Positions 45,240 through 56,100 of a stretch of DNA of 64,000 nt are shown here, piece by piece; the first letter of the stretch is position 1; every line of letters begins with the position of its first letter. The DNA lies in IMG/VR virus record IMGVR_UViG_3300006735_000025, positions 1 through 64,000 of that record, one strand, 5' to 3'. The position numbers were made by a program, and so were the translations under genes. Under the pieces are notes generated by a model. The model was not told where the DNA came from and made no database searches. It was given only the letters and a program-made list of their open reading frames with translations. The stretch is from a virus.

Positions 45240-45471
45240 TTAATAATTGTTTTACTTTTCCGTTAGGTGATTCTACTTGTACTTTTCTATTTACTCTGAT
45301 TTCGTTTTCTACTCTTTCAATTAATCCATCTCTACTTCTTATCGTATAACAAATTCCAGTATCTAAATCACAAACTTGTTTACCTTCAGTTGTTTCACCG
45401 TTTTCAACAATATTGCTTGTAGCTTTACCTAAAAAATTACCTAATTTTTGTTTTAAATTTTCTGTTATCAT
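45232..45471 (-). CDS. Small protein of unknown function between hub and linker proteins
   Basis: A 79-residue protein. The centre, GKQVCDLDTGICYTIRSRDG, is a two-cysteine beta hairpin, and the rest is basic and polar. No signal peptide or membrane segment is seen. Its ATG follows a 56-base AT-rich gap that contains two copies of the A-x-TATTTAT motif, and its end overlaps the 251-residue gene by 8 bases. The pair is probably one transcription unit. Function unknown. Confidence 0.55.
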   Translation of the reverse strand: MITENLKQKLGNFLGKATSNIVENGETTEGKQVCDLDTGICYTIRSRDGLIERVENEIRVNRKVQVESPNGKVKQLLNG

Positions 45472-45486
45472 AGTATTGTTTATTAT

Positions 45487-45493
45487 ATAAATA
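45487..45493 (-). promoter_or_regulatory. A-x-TATTTAT motif upstream of the 79-residue gene
   Basis: The coding strand reads AATATTTATATAATAAAC 15 bases before the ATG at 45471. A second copy at 45503-45509 lies further upstream in the same 56-base gap. Confidence 0.3.
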
Positions 45494-45527
45494 TTATTAA
45501 ATATAAATAAAATCTTTAAAGACTTAT

Positions 45528-48500
45528 TTATACTGTTTTTTCTTCTTTAAGGTATTCACTATTAAAGTTATTTGGGTTTAAAAATATTTCATTTTCACCT
45601 AGATTTTTATTAATAACATATTTCCTTATTTCATAATGTAAATGGGTCCCTGTTGAATTACCTGTGGTCCCCATAACACCTATTTTAACACCTTTAGTTA
45701 TACCTTCAGTTTCTCCAACCCCAGTTATTGTATTTTCTTTTATATGTGCTAATCTAAATTGGTATCTAGATATAGCTCCCTCAACCCAACCTGTAGTATC
45801 TGTTTGTTTAATTAATACTTTATCTATGTATATAACATTACCATATCCACCACCACACGATTTGGCTTTTTCTGTACTTCCAGCGACACAACCACTAACT
45901 TTTTTGGTAATTATTCCAGAAACAGGTGCAACTATATCTACATTTGTACCTTCAAATTCTAATTTTGGTTGATAGTCTATTCCTTTATGCATTGATATTC
46001 CCTTTTTTGTTTTTCTTCTAGCCCAAAATGCTTGGGTAGGTTCTGGTGTTAAAATCTTATTTATGTCAACTGGGTCTTGTATTGGGAAATCTAATGTACT
46101 AATATCAGATTCGCTATCCATAACTCCATCATCAAATTCTTTCTCTGTTAAATTAAATTCGTCTAACTCAGTATCCACTTTATTGGTAGATACTGTTTCT
46201 TCTAATTCATCAAATTGTTTTAATAGTTTATCCTGAATTGTTGCCAACATATCAGTAACTTTAGGTAAACTTGTAATACCAACTCTAACACCGGTAAATG
46301 TTGTTGACATATCATTAGGTGTTATACTGTGATTAACATCCATAATAAGATAGGGACCACTAAACATAGGTACATACCTTAATTGAAAATAGGTTGTTGG
46401 TTGTATTAACGCGTTACCCATAGAAGTTACTTGACACTTATAAGACCTAGATTTATATAGATTAAATAAATTTAAAGAATTTGTTGACACTTTTGAACCA
46501 CTGGCCATTTTACCCATATCTTCCATAATTCTAAAAGCTTCACTAGTGTTTGGGAATTCTGATTGGTCTAAGGCTATACTTTCAAAAACATTTTGGTTTG
46601 GTATTCCAAAATCAACAGCGAAAGCCATAACTTTATTACTTAATTGTCTTTCTTTTTCAGTATTTGGTATAGGACCACATAGTGGGTTTGGACTTACTCT
46701 ATTTAAAACAAAAGAATCATTATTATATCCATAATTAAAACTTTTTATATCTAGACTGGTTGATGGTGGTCCAATATATTGACATAAGTATTTAGGTGAA
46801 GATTTTGTAGTATCAACCTCCTTAAAAGCACCAAACATAGTATCTCCTTGTGCTTGTGTATTATTACCTTGCATATTATAAAAATTAACATATGATGGTA
46901 ATGGTATAAAATTAAAATAATTCACACTACACATGTGACTCATAAATCCAGCTATTGTTTGTTTTACAGAAGTACTTGGTTCAGCAGTAAATGGTGTGTC
47001 TAACCCTAAAAATAAATAGATATCCACAATAGCCTCATTTCCAATATCTCTATTAGCATTGTCTAAAAACATAAATCTTTCCATTACTGTATTATGAAAA
47101 GCTACACTAGAACTAACACCCCTAGTTGTATTTACATCATCACCTTGTACTTTAGTACCGGATATCCACTTATCATTAAATGTTTTAAATACTTGATATA
47201 ATTCTAATTTTAGATTATCCGCAACTATTTTAGGTCTTTGGTCTTCGGAATCATCATTTGTGGTGGTAGAAGATTCATTTAAAGCTTTAAATGGGTCTAT
47301 TTTAGAAATAGCTTTTAAAAATGTATTAGTATATAATTCTGTAGTTTGTTTTACAGCTCCAAATATATTATCTAAAGCTGTATCAAAATTAGATTTACCC
47401 ATACCTACATTACCACCTGGAGAGTTTTGCTCTGTAGATGTTACATAAAGTTTAAGAATTGGTGCAAATTGGTATACTAATGTATGGGATATGTCATATT
47501 CTTTAAAGAAATCAAAACATATTTTTGTTATCCTATTGAAATCAGTGTTTGCGAAAGAAATGTATTCTCTCGGGTAAACATATTGTGAAATAGCAAAAGT
47601 AAAAGATGGTGTCGGTGATAATACCGAATTATCAAATTTTACTAAATTTAATCCATCATTTGAACCCATCATATAATCTATTAATGATAGTGTTGAGGTT
47701 GTGTCTGCTGTTGATGGTGTTGTGGATGGTGTTACTGTTATGTCAAAACCATTAACTGAACCGTGTTTGTAAATAACTGATTGGTTTAAAAATATCCTAC
47801 ACACACTTAAGAATTTTTTATATTGACTTTTTGATAATTCTTCTGTTGTAGCTATAGGGTTTTCTGATTCTACTTCAGATTTTTTAAGAACCATAAAATC
47901 TTTAAAAATAGATTTAAAGTTATTATACCTACCTTCAACAATACTAGAGTCTGGGTTTTGTGACTGTGAAAAATTTAAAAATTGTTTTTCAAATTCATCT
48001 AAAACTTGTGATGGGAAAACCGATAGTAGTTCATCAAAGCCATCATAATTTGAACCAGGGTTTATATTCCAAGCTTCTTGTTCTGACAAAGATTTATTAA
48101 TTTTTTTCATATAACTACTAGGTGGAACCCAACCGTATATAGCACCGTAAGAACCAGGAGTACCCACATTGTTAACATCAAAAGCACCATACCCAGCACC
48201 AGCCCATAAAAATCTAGCACTACCATCAAAACCAGCCGTATTTATATTGTCACCCATAAAACTTAAATCTGTATTTACCAAACTACCAATAGATGGGTAT
48301 AATATATAGTAAGGGTCTGTTGTCGCATCTACATCTTTAATCCCAGCATTACCTATTGTAGCTGAATCAGCAAAAGTTGTATAAAAATTATATGAAATAC
48401 CACCCTTATCAAATGAAAGGTTTTCTTCTTTTTGTATTTCTAATTGAAATGAGTTTATAAAATTATTTTGTAGTGTTGGTGTTGGTACCCAAGACCCAAC

Positions 48501-51500
48501 AGGGCTTAAAACATTAGTACCAGTTACAATATTATTTGTTACGTCAATAAGTCTTGGCCAAAGACCTAGTGTTATTTCCGTATTGTTTAACCCTGGTATT
48601 ATATTACCATCATGTGTAAAATCATAAAACCCAAAAGCGTTTGAGTATCCAGGGTCTACATAAAATCTATCACAAGATATATTACCATCTTCACCCATAT
48701 TGGTAGTTGGGTCACCACCTAATCCTACAAACATACTTTCTTCAATTGGTTGGGCTATGTTAGTTTTATAGTTCCACCAAATAGAACCCAATTTTAAGAC
48801 AAAAGAATATGGTAACTCATGATAACCAGCTAATTGTTTAATTAATTGTGCGACATAACCACCGTATTGATTTTTATTATTAAATTCTTTTATAACCTTT
48901 TCTAAAGTACTAGATAAGGGTAGTGAATTTAAAAATAAATAAGATGCTTCAACATATGGGTCAGTAGTTGATGTTGTCTCTTTTGTATTTGCTTTATAAA
49001 TCGCGTTTGCAAACCAAGGTGTGTTTAGCATGGACACACACTGTTTTAAAGTAGAAGCATTATTTATACCTTCTGTTAGAGGTTGTAAGAGTATATCTTG
49101 TTCTGTGGTATCATAATACTCAACCCAATCTGTTTCTAGGGTAAACGTTTTTATAACATCTAATTGGTCTGGTTTGGTCATTATACCAAAATTACCATAT
49201 TTGTCACTTTCCCAATTTAGGTTTGAAAAAAATAGTTTGTGATTTTCTGTACCGTAAACGTTTGTTTGGGGTTGTATTCCCAACTCGTCTATTTGAAAAA
49301 AGTCTGAACCTGAAGCTATGCTATCACTATCAGCTAACCTATATCTAACACCACCATTAGTATAGTTAAATGGATAAAAATCGAAAAAAGCATCATTTGA
49401 TTTTTTACTTTCTAAATACAAACTAATGTACTTACCATATTCACCATTACTTGTATATTTTTCTTTTATACTTGTTGTTGGGTATAGTCCGAAGTTTGTA
49501 CCAGTTATATTATTGTTATTTACTCTATTATTTATGTAAGGTGTGTTTATAAAACTAGATTTGTCCCATAATAAAAATTTATCTGGTGATGTAGATTTTA
49601 ACATCTCTATTACTTTATCATAATCTAAACCGTTATCCTTAAAAAACTCTGATAGTTTTAAATTTTCTTTAATAGCAAATTCTAAATTTTTACTATCGTT
49701 GGTGGCTGCTTGTATTATTGTGTCGGATAATTGTTGTGGTTTTCCTAGTTGGTACCCGGTTACCCCAACATAGTTGGTGAAATCTTCAGCTCTATCAATT
49801 ATTTCCCATAATAAATTAAATTTTGTTCTTAGTTGGTTTGTATTTTTATAAGCTTCATTGTTAAATGGAAACTCTCTAACCGATATGGGTGTTACTTCAA
49901 TAAATTTAGTTTCGTTACTTATTGGTGTTGGTGCCTCATTTTTTCTAGTTAAAACAGATTTTGTATATTCCTCTATAAACTCAACTTCTGGCCATATCTT
50001 TTTACTATAAGCTTTTGTGATAGATAGACTACCAGCTGCACCAGGATATTTTAATACTAGTTTATTTTCCTGGTCATCAAACTCATAATACTGAGGCCAA
50101 GGAAATACAGTTGTTTCACCCTTTACAGCGTCTTTGTAACTTTGTTTATCAGTAATTACAGCTTTTATTCTATCAGGATTATTTCTTTGTTCAAAAGCGT
50201 CAGTATGTACTTTATCTAAAATCCTTAAATAAGTGTCTACACCAGCCATAACTATAGCTGTTAAATTTCTAATGGTAGGGTTTATTGTTAAACTTTCTTT
50301 AAATACTTTATTTAGTTTTTTAGTTACTTCATCCTGTATTTCATTATAATTTTTTTCAAACTCCTCTAAAACTCTAGTAAAAACACCACCAAAACTTTTA
50401 GGGGTATCATCTAAAACATACCAACCTTGTTCTGGTACTTCATTTATATTTTTAGCGTTATTACTTCTAGCTCTTTGATTTTCAACTTTAAAATCTTTTA
50501 CTAAATTTACAGAACCAGGTCCTTGATTTAAACCGAAAGTTTGATTTTCACCTAGTATTTTTTTGTAACCTTCTATAATATACTCTAATTTAGATTCGGC
50601 ATCTTGTATATATTCAGTTGTTGTTTCTTTTAATTTAAAAGCTCTAGCTACAATTTTTTTACCATCACCAGTAGAAGAACCCACACTAACATCTAGTAAT
50701 ATTTCAGAACTTTTATCTATATAATTTTCCACCCAACCATTGGTACCAAAAATAGAATTATAGAATGTTTTAAGTTTTTCTTGGTACAATTTTTGGTCGT
50801 TTGTAAACTCTAAATCTACTTTTTTAAAATTTTTCTTTAAATTATCTGTAAAGGTTTCTACTTTACCTATTAATTCAAAGATTGTTAAGTGTGGAAAATT
50901 TTGAGGAATTAATTCAAGTTCTTTGTATATCCCATATACTTCATCCATAATTTTTCTACCGTAACCTTTTTGTTCTGAATCTTCATTACCGGAAATTTGT
51001 GTTGTGGTAGGATATAAATATGGAGCTAACATAGCCTGTTGTAGGTTTATATCATTTAGTAAAGCTATATGATTACCTATAAAATTACAGGTAACATTAT
51101 AATCACCAGAATTACTATCAAAATTAGCCTTAAAGTTTGTTAAAGCTAATTGATACTTTACAGCTTGTCCGTAATATCCTTTGACCGTTAATTCAAATTG
51201 TGGGTATGGTAAGTGAAAAAATGCTGTATAAGGTGTGTTGGTTTCTGCCTGTTCAAATAATGTTTTACCCCTTACATCTACAAATGTTATAGTTACTTCT
51301 GGAACAAAAGAAGAACTTATTTTAATGTCTATATTTTTTATCCCAAATCCTTGAAAATCATTTTTATTTTCTATGGTTTTAGAAATAAAGGTTTGTCCTC
51401 TTTCGTTTGTTTCTTCTTGTCTTTTTATCTTATTAATTGAAGGGTCTGTAAATCCTTCGGTCCAATCACTATCCAATGATTTTTTACCTACTGGTTTTAA

Positions 51501-51755
51501 AAAATTAATTTCACCATCAAACAAATCCACCTTTACTCCAGTGTCAGAAGCTCCTTTACCAACTATTAATTTAGACCTAGGAATAACTCTAGCCACCAAA
51601 TTAATATAAATTACCAAATCTTCATGCCTAACTAATCGGTCTTCAATACTTTGACCATTAGCACTTGTTATTTTATTAGGGTCTATTAAAACTAGATTGT
51701 CACAAATTTGTTCAACATATACCTTTTCACTTGAGTTAATAATTTCATCTGCCAT
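45528..51755 (-). CDS. Giant baseplate hub protein with C-terminal M23 peptidase domain
   Basis: A 2075-residue protein, the largest in the window. The N-terminal region has FGIKNIDIKISSSFVPEVTI followed by TFVDVRGKTLFEQ and FELTVKGYYGQAVKY, the look of a gp27-type hub that grips the tail tube. Around residue 1810, YLIMDVNHSITPNDMSTTF followed by TGVRVG resembles the late-control-D/hub fold. The last 153 residues form a LytM/M23 zinc endopeptidase: MHKGIDY (H1923, D1927), APVSGIITK, the glycine-rich YGNVIYID, RLAH (H2004) and THLHYEI (H2038, H2040). It would cut cross-linked peptidoglycan under the baseplate during infection, the job done by the lysozyme domain of T4 gp5. Its ATG overlaps the gp53-like gene by 11 bases. 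The hub assignment is inference; the peptidase is clear. Confidence 0.83.
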   Translation of the reverse strand: MADEIINSSEKVYVEQICDNLVLIDPNKITSANGQSIEDRLVRHEDLVIYINLVARVIPRSKLIVGKGASDTGVKVDLFDGEINFLKPVGKKSLDSDWTEGFTDPSINKIKRQEETNERGQTFISKTIENKNDFQGFGIKNIDIKISSSFVPEVTITFVDVRGKTLFEQAETNTPYTAFFHLPYPQFELTVKGYYGQAVKYQLALTNFKANFDSNSGDYNVTCNFIGNHIALLNDINLQQAMLAPYLYPTTTQISGNEDSEQKGYGRKIMDEVYGIYKELELIPQNFPHLTIFELIGKVETFTDNLKKNFKKVDLEFTNDQKLYQEKLKTFYNSIFGTNGWVENYIDKSSEILLDVSVGSSTGDGKKIVARAFKLKETTTEYIQDAESKLEYIIEGYKKILGENQTFGLNQGPGSVNLVKDFKVENQRARSNNAKNINEVPEQGWYVLDDTPKSFGGVFTRVLEEFEKNYNEIQDEVTKKLNKVFKESLTINPTIRNLTAIVMAGVDTYLRILDKVHTDAFEQRNNPDRIKAVITDKQSYKDAVKGETTVFPWPQYYEFDDQENKLVLKYPGAAGSLSITKAYSKKIWPEVEFIEEYTKSVLTRKNEAPTPISNETKFIEVTPISVREFPFNNEAYKNTNQLRTKFNLLWEIIDRAEDFTNYVGVTGYQLGKPQQLSDTIIQAATNDSKNLEFAIKENLKLSEFFKDNGLDYDKVIEMLKSTSPDKFLLWDKSSFINTPYINNRVNNNNITGTNFGLYPTTSIKEKYTSNGEYGKYISLYLESKKSNDAFFDFYPFNYTNGGVRYRLADSDSIASGSDFFQIDELGIQPQTNVYGTENHKLFFSNLNWESDKYGNFGIMTKPDQLDVIKTFTLETDWVEYYDTTEQDILLQPLTEGINNASTLKQCVSMLNTPWFANAIYKANTKETTSTTDPYVEASYLFLNSLPLSSTLEKVIKEFNNKNQYGGYVAQLIKQLAGYHELPYSFVLKLGSIWWNYKTNIAQPIEESMFVGLGGDPTTNMGEDGNISCDRFYVDPGYSNAFGFYDFTHDGNIIPGLNNTEITLGLWPRLIDVTNNIVTGTNVLSPVGSWVPTPTLQNNFINSFQLEIQKEENLSFDKGGISYNFYTTFADSATIGNAGIKDVDATTDPYYILYPSIGSLVNTDLSFMGDNINTAGFDGSARFLWAGAGYGAFDVNNVGTPGSYGAIYGWVPPSSYMKKINKSLSEQEAWNINPGSNYDGFDELLSVFPSQVLDEFEKQFLNFSQSQNPDSSIVEGRYNNFKSIFKDFMVLKKSEVESENPIATTEELSKSQYKKFLSVCRIFLNQSVIYKHGSVNGFDITVTPSTTPSTADTTSTLSLIDYMMGSNDGLNLVKFDNSVLSPTPSFTFAISQYVYPREYISFANTDFNRITKICFDFFKEYDISHTLVYQFAPILKLYVTSTEQNSPGGNVGMGKSNFDTALDNIFGAVKQTTELYTNTFLKAISKIDPFKALNESSTTTNDDSEDQRPKIVADNLKLELYQVFKTFNDKWISGTKVQGDDVNTTRGVSSSVAFHNTVMERFMFLDNANRDIGNEAIVDIYLFLGLDTPFTAEPSTSVKQTIAGFMSHMCSVNYFNFIPLPSYVNFYNMQGNNTQAQGDTMFGAFKEVDTTKSSPKYLCQYIGPPSTSLDIKSFNYGYNNDSFVLNRVSPNPLCGPIPNTEKERQLSNKVMAFAVDFGIPNQNVFESIALDQSEFPNTSEAFRIMEDMGKMASGSKVSTNSLNLFNLYKSRSYKCQVTSMGNALIQPTTYFQLRYVPMFSGPYLIMDVNHSITPNDMSTTFTGVRVGITSLPKVTDMLATIQDKLLKQFDELEETVSTNKVDTELDEFNLTEKEFDDGVMDSESDISTLDFPIQDPVDINKILTPEPTQAFWARRKTKKGISMHKGIDYQPKLEFEGTNVDIVAPVSGIITKKVSGCVAGSTEKAKSCGGGYGNVIYIDKVLIKQTDTTGWVEGAISRYQFRLAHIKENTITGVGETEGITKGVKIGVMGTTGNSTGTHLHYEIRKYVINKNLGENEIFLNPNNFNSEYLKEEKTV

Positions 51756-52062
51756 AATATAAGAAATATTTATCTAATTCACTTTTGTAGTCTTGTAGAC
51801 TAACAGTTAATGGAAATGGTACTCTTATAACTCTACCGTCTTTGATGTTCCACTCTTGACCACCATATTCAGGATTAGCTTGTAATATTAACCAGCCAAA
51901 ATATGGTGTATTATAAACTTGTTGTGATATTTTATCTAATCTACTTCTACCAGTCTTGTAAACCAAATACTTATCAGAACTTTTTTTAGGTATTGTTATT
52001 AAAGGTACAGTTTTGGTTTCACCATTAATACTAAAATCTTTATATCTATTGTAATATGACAT
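51745..52062 (-). CDS. Baseplate wedge protein, T4 gp53 / LysM-like
   Basis: A 105-residue protein whose core (residues about 38-85) reads GRSRLDKISQQVYNTPYFGW, LILQANPEYGGQEWNIKDG, RVIRVP. This is the LysM-like pattern seen in T4 gp53 and related small baseplate proteins: a D-x-I-S-x-x-x-Y helix, a W-x-I-L-x-A-N strand and a G-x-x-I-R-V-P strand. gp53 joins neighbouring wedges in the baseplate ring. T4 gp53 is longer (196 residues), so this is a minimal version. It lies 1 base after the 364-residue gene and overlaps the hub gene, matching a hub/wedge block. Confidence 0.75.
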   Translation of the reverse strand: MSYYNRYKDFSINGETKTVPLITIPKKSSDKYLVYKTGRSRLDKISQQVYNTPYFGWLILQANPEYGGQEWNIKDGRVIRVPFPLTVSLQDYKSELDKYFLYYGR

Positions 52063-52063
52063 T

Positions 52064-53158
52064 TTAAGTTATACTTATGTTTTTTGTTATTTTTAAATTA
52101 TAACTACTATTATTGGTACCCATTATAGTAGAATCGTAAAACCTCCTCACTAATGATAACTCACTATTGGTTTGTGTAAAGTTAACTTCGAAACTATCTA
52201 CAGCTTTAGGTGTGCCTTTTAATTGTTTTAACTTACTAGGTAGTTCTGTTTTTTCAAAATAATTCCTATATTTTTTTGTATCATAATTTAATAAGGTTAT
52301 TCCAAATTTTAATAAATTTGTTTTATAAGTTTCTACAATTTCTTTTTTAATACCATCACTATATTTTGTTCTAGATTTTGTTAGGTCTTTAATTAATTGA
52401 TTTGACCTAAGTGATGTTAATTTTTCAGCATACTCATAACGAGTATGTGAATCCATATACCTAATTATATCTTCACTCATTAATTTATCAATAAAAAATA
52501 AGTATTCGTTTGGGTATGGTAGTTTATTTGTATATTCTGGAGTTACTGAACCGTATGCGTTTGAACAAAAAATTTCTAAAGTTTCAGAAGTAGCCGAGAC
52601 TTCCGATATTAAATTAGTAGTACTTGTTCCTGTTGTTAAATTAAAGCTAACTAAACCATTATTAGAACTACCTGTTAAGTAACCACCTACACTAGAAGAA
52701 ATTAAATTTAGTTTATCTATTGAGTTTGTTAGTTGTAATTGTCTATCTCTTAATTCAATTAAAAACTCTAAAAATAATCCTCGTAAATCTACCCAAGAAC
52801 TTTTTACGTATTTTAATAAAACTTTTTTAACATATTCTCTATCTTCAGTATTGGCCCCAAAAGGTAATTCTTGTTGTATACCTGTTGTTTGTGCTGTTAT
52901 AGAATTTGTTAGTTCTAAATATTTCTCATCTATTCTTTTTAATGATTCTTTTGGAAATCCTACAAGGTTTGGGTTGGTGTCCATTATGTTACCCCACTCA
53001 TAACTAACATACCTAAACGATTCCTCTAAAACTCCATGTCCTTTTTTTGTATATAAATCTATAAAACCTGTATTGATAAATTCACTATAATTTTTGGCAT
53101 TAGTTAAAAATGTATTATATAGTACTTTGTATTTTGTTTCTCCAGTTAATAATGCCAT
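52064..53158 (-). CDS. Tail/baseplate protein of unknown function
   Basis: A 364-residue protein, mostly helical at both ends with a Ser/Thr-rich middle (SSSVGGYLTGSSNNGLVSFN). The N-terminal half contains VKSSWVDLRGLFLEFLIELR and the C-terminal half KYRNYFEKTELPSKLKQLKG. No catalytic motif, signal peptide or membrane segment is visible. It overlaps the stop of the 1005-residue gene by one base and precedes the gp53-like gene by one base, so it belongs to the baseplate assembly unit. It may occupy the place of T4 gp48 or gp54 (tube-baseplate junction), but there is no sequence proof. Confidence 0.55.
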   Translation of the reverse strand: MALLTGETKYKVLYNTFLTNAKNYSEFINTGFIDLYTKKGHGVLEESFRYVSYEWGNIMDTNPNLVGFPKESLKRIDEKYLELTNSITAQTTGIQQELPFGANTEDREYVKKVLLKYVKSSWVDLRGLFLEFLIELRDRQLQLTNSIDKLNLISSSVGGYLTGSSNNGLVSFNLTTGTSTTNLISEVSATSETLEIFCSNAYGSVTPEYTNKLPYPNEYLFFIDKLMSEDIIRYMDSHTRYEYAEKLTSLRSNQLIKDLTKSRTKYSDGIKKEIVETYKTNLLKFGITLLNYDTKKYRNYFEKTELPSKLKQLKGTPKAVDSFEVNFTQTNSELSLVRRFYDSTIMGTNNSSYNLKITKNISIT

Positions 53159-56100
53159 TACTCAGTTTCTTCTAAATGTCCTTGTTTATTTGTTTCACCA
53201 GTTTCACCCATAGAAGCGTCCGTACCACCTTCTGGATTTTTAAAGAAGTTTTGGAAATCTTCAGCTACTTCAGATGGTGTTTTAAATGAATCGAAATCTG
53301 AAACCGGTACTTTTTGTGCTCTTTCATCGTATAATTCTGTATTCGCAAAATAACTAAATGATAATGCATTTTGTAATTCACTAACAGGACCATCCAATCC
53401 TTGACCACCAATAAATTTAAAGTTTGTTTGTACACTAACTATCATTGGTTGTACCCCTATACCTTCTGGATTTAAATCTAAAAGGTTTTCATCGTAACTA
53501 AAACTTATAGAATCAAAAACAACTTTAGAATGGTAAAAATCACCAATCCTTAATACACATACTGGTGGTGGTCCAAAAGCCGTATTATCAGCGTCAACCA
53601 TGGTAGTTCCTTGTTCTGTCACTGTAGGTATGGTTTTTCCAGGTCTTAAACATTGTTGTAAAAATGTTAGTCTAGAATTTAACCCCTCAGGTGTTATAGC
53701 GTGGAAAGCTGGATGGAAAAACTTTAAATTATCTCTTAGTGATTGATATATAAATGGATATTGTTCTCTTAAAAATGTAAAGTAGTTGGATTCTCCTAGT
53801 AGTTTTCTAATTATACTAGTAATTGTAGCTTTCTTATCTGTGTAACCAATTCTAAACCCACCATTAACAGTCCCTTGATTAACATTGTCAACATTTAAGT
53901 GTCCATTTTCAGCATCCTTATTTTGATTATTTTCAATTTGTTGTGCCTGTTCTTCAGTTAAGTGACCACCCATATCTGTTTCAGAGGATAAATTATCTAA
54001 AACAGTATTGTTTTGGTCGGCATTATAATCATCTGTAACATCTTTTGACCCACCAGCTAACGACACTTGTACTTGATTTAAAAATTCGAAACTTAAGTTA
54101 GGGTATTGTTCTGCTAGTTGGTATATGTCGTACTTTCTACACCCAGCAAAAAAGGCCTCTAAAATAGCATCGGCTTCCGCGTCTGGCATACCTTTTAATT
54201 GTGTATCTATTATAGAATTTAATATAGATGGGTGGTCAACTACTATTTTCCAAGAAAGAGTACCTAATCTTTCCGTATGGTTATAAGTGTATATTGGTTC
54301 TGTTCTTCCTAGGAAATTTGTTGGACTCCAACTAGTAGAATTAGTATCACCAACTTGTATATCATATGGTGGGAACCACATTATCCTACCACCATTAGGT
54401 CCTTTTTCTGAAGCCGGTAATTTTGTATGTTCACTTGTTCCTCTCCAAGATAAATTTTCAACAGAAAACATATATTTTTTAACTTTAGTCCCATCTGGCA
54501 TTGTTGTGGACTTACCACCATCTAAATTTGTAGGTGCTATATTTAAATTAAATGTAGAATCTAAAACAGAATCTGTATTTTTCCACATGTTACCACCACT
54601 TCTAACTAAATCTTTATATCTGGTATATGGTCTATCTTTAGTCCAAGCTCTACAATATTCCACACAATTCCAAACTACTTCACCAGGTATAAAGTCAACA
54701 ACTCTAGAACCTTTGGATATATTTTTATATCCGTCATTAAAAATTTTGGATACCTGGTCTATAGCGTTACCCGCGTGTTTCCATTTTGCACCCCCAAATG
54801 GTGGTGCTGAATCCATTAAATTTTGTGTATAATCTAATAAACCACCTTTCTTTTTTGGTTTTAAATCAGACCTTGTGGAAAAGAACATCATAGACGAGTC
54901 TATCGACTGTACTGAATTTTTTCCAAACCAAGTAAACCCACCTTCAATTGTTCCACCATCTATGGTAGCTTTACCCAAAGAACCTATTTGATAGTATCTC
55001 CATAGAGCTCTACCGTCTACATTATCAAATTCTTTATAAACTTCTGATGGACCATAAACTAAAGCTCTGATTTCTCTACCAAAAACATCTTTAGGTGTTG
55101 CTTCAATAGGTGATTGTATTAAACCTGGTTCTGTATTTTTACTACCCACATAGTAATATGAAAGTGGTGCTTTTACTGATGGGTCTACCTGTGCTCTAGT
55201 ATAATCTGGTCTGTAGATGTTATAATTAAGATTATTAAATAGTAAAGATTGTTGGTCTTTACCCATATACTCTATAAACTTATCTGATGGTGCGGGTACA
55301 CTTAATGGTGTGTTAGGTAATGGGTTAGAGTTTGCTATCCCATTCCATATAGAATTTAATATCGCTGAAGCTTGACCGGCCATAGTTACTTGAGCTATGT
55401 TATTAGCTCCTTGTCCAGCGATACTATTAATATCTAATGGTGTAACCGGTAAAAAATAATTACCTGGTATAGGTGATTCTACTGAAAATACACCTTCTAG
55501 TCTAGATAGGTAATCTGATTTTGGTGGTATTAAAGCTCCTGGTGATGTTGTTAGGTTTGAAGTGGCGGAACCTTCGTCACTAATGTCAAAATCAAATTGA
55601 GCTATATTATAACCTAAATTATCTTTTAAATAAGGAAATGATGATTTTATTAGGATTGAGTCATCTAGGACCATTGAATTTACAGTAACTAGGTTTCCAT
55701 TATTACTAGTTACTGATTGTAATACTTCTATAGCTGTGTAGTTTGAGTAGGAAAAGTTATCAAATGAAATTCCAGGTTTAAATCCTTGTGGTTGTAGAGT
55801 ATTAGGGCTTATATATTCTAACTGAGCTTCACTAACTAAATTTACAACATTAACTGAAAGTGGGTTACCGTAACCTGTTTGAGGACCATACTTGTTTACT
55901 AAAAATTGTGTTTCTTTTAATGGTATTCCATTAGTATCTGTAACTTCTTCAGGTAATGGAGAATCTGTTACTGATTTCCAAACTTGTGAAGATACTACAA
56001 CACTACCGGGTTGTTGGTCACCATTAGGTGGTATAGGATTACCTCTATCTAGATACGAACCATCTAAATTTCTAGCTAGTAAAGCTTCCCTAATTCTTTG

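Noticed and set aside
54287-54832. 181-residue + strand open frame inside the 1005-residue baseplate gene
   Set aside because: No motif, no start context and completely antisense to a well-supported gene; long antisense frames are expected opposite such genes.
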